DNA of 17,251 bases from Bacteroidota bacterium (GTDB taxonomy: Bacteria; Bacteroidota; Bacteroidia; AKYH767-A; OLB10). A program made the translations under genes and the position numbers. Below are positions 16,501 to 17,251 of this stretch, piece after piece. The notes beneath the pieces were generated by a model. The model was not told the origin of the DNA. It worked only from the letters and a program-made list of their open reading frames with translations, and searched no databases. The stretch is from assembly GCA_016713445.1 (NCBI GenBank), contig JADJPB010000003.1:1-17251 (forward strand), written 5' to 3'. Position 1 is the first letter of the stretch, and the number at the start of each line of letters is the position of its first letter.

Positions 16501-17251
16501 AGCAGGTGCGGAAGTTCAAAGACCATTGGCAACAGTTGTAATTGGTGGTTTGCTTACTGCAACTTTCTTAACCTTATTTGTTTTGCCTTTGCTTTATCTT
16601 TTGTTTTCAGGCAAAAGTAAATTGAAATCAAATGTTGCATCAATATTTTTAGTGTTGTCTGTTTTCGGTTTCAATAGTGCAAATGCTCAAACACAAAAGC
16701 CATTGGCAATTGAAGAAGCTATATCACTTGCATTAAAAAACAATTTGCAAATCCAGGCATCGCAACTCAATGTGCAATCGTATGATAAGTTAAAACGTTC
16801 ACGTTTTGAATTGCCAAAAACCGAACTCAATTATCAGTACGGGCAGTTCAACAGCATTAATAAAGACAACAGTTTTTCAGATTGCACAAAATATTCCCTT
16901 CCCCACTTATTTCAGTGCGCGTTCAGGATTATACAAAGCCGAATATAAAAACAGCGAACTGAAACAACCAGCAAATAGTAAACGAAATAAAAGCACAGGC
17001 ACAGTTGCTTTATTATCATTGCAGTATTTGCAAACGGCAAAAATTAGATTAAAGCAATTGGATAGCTTGTATAACAATTTTGTAACTGTTGCGACATTGC
17101 GATACAACACAGGTGAAACAAACCTGTTAGAAAAAACAACTGCTGAAACAAAACGCAACGAAATTACCTTACTCTTTAAACAAGCCGAAGCCGAATATGC
17201 TGCAAGCTATAACTCATTAAAAACGCTGATGAATAGCATGGATGATTTTAC
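13528..17251 (+). CDS. czcA: CzcA-type heavy-metal RND pump fused to a TolC-family domain, frame-disrupted, 3' partial
   Basis: Proton-driven tripartite metal-efflux pump. The ATG at 13528 (MLDKIIAFSIK) begins the first membrane helix. PIDALPDITNNQVQI, the TYPIEQGIANLPD porter region and helices around LIVIFVLVLFLGN follow. The charged helix motif GAIDFGLIVDGAVIIVES (about 14707-14760) is the DFGxxxDGAVxxxE signature of the Co/Zn/Cd/Ni (CzcA) group rather than the Cu/Ag (CusA) group. MFGPMAQTVSFAILGAF, MGGEFIPTLEEGDFA and the second helix bundle (to about 16610) complete a normal RND pump. With no stop, the frame passes through SNVASIFLVLSVFGFNSANAQ, a signal-peptide-like helix, into LAIEEAISLALKNNLQIQAS, the start of a TolC-type domain, which continues with RYNTGETNLLEKTTAE to the window edge. 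About ten frame breaks occur (13560, 13605, 13880, 14303 and others), and 13765-13785 is a compensated pair. Confidence 0.9.

Overview
The window looks like a Bacteroidota chromosome fragment from the Flavobacteriales/Chitinophagales/Sphingobacteriales range. The base composition is low-GC. Promoter-like TAnnTTTG boxes precede several genes, with no obvious Shine-Dalgarno sequences. The thioredoxin reductase has a CAVC active site, and a small Cys/His-rich protein precedes a heavy-metal RND pump fused to a TolC domain. Almost every long gene is broken by single-base indels, several in homopolymers. The essential or near-essential genes trxB and mnmE are as broken as the accessory ones. I read these as sequencing/assembly errors (uncorrected long reads are likely), not gene decay, and give each gene as one span.

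Layout. 1-3181 (minus): start and more than 1000 residues of a secreted, beta-rich repeat protein with five copies of a ~162-residue repeat, running off the left edge. 3382-4308: trxB. 4309-4544: AT-rich GAATTC-type repeats. 4545-5311 (minus): a YdcF/DUF218 membrane protein. 5312-5865: non-coding, with a three-copy 55-bp tandem repeat, hairpins and an 18-bp palindrome. 5866-7268: mnmE, complete to its FCIGK end.

7394-11431 is a mobile-element module, all on plus. It has a zinc-ribbon/HTH regulator, a tyrosine recombinase with its catalytic residues visible, an unrecognised 242-residue protein, an excisionase-type HTH protein, and a rolling-circle HUH replication protein. This suggests an integrated element that excises by the recombinase and replicates by rolling circle.

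11758-12894 looks like two integron gene cassettes without an integron integrase. Each of two imperfect palindromes has the R''/L''/L'/R' layout of an attC site. In both cassettes the sequence at the cassette start complements the R'' box at its own 3' end better than the neighbouring R' box, which is what a once-circular cassette predicts. Cassette 2 carries a beta-helix-like protein of unknown function. Cassette 1 has no convincing gene.

13091-17251 is a metal-efflux locus: a promoter box, a small secreted Cys/His-rich protein (DUF6660-like), then a CzcA-type RND pump whose reading frame runs directly into a TolC-type outer-membrane domain and off the right edge. No tRNA, rRNA or CRISPR array was seen.
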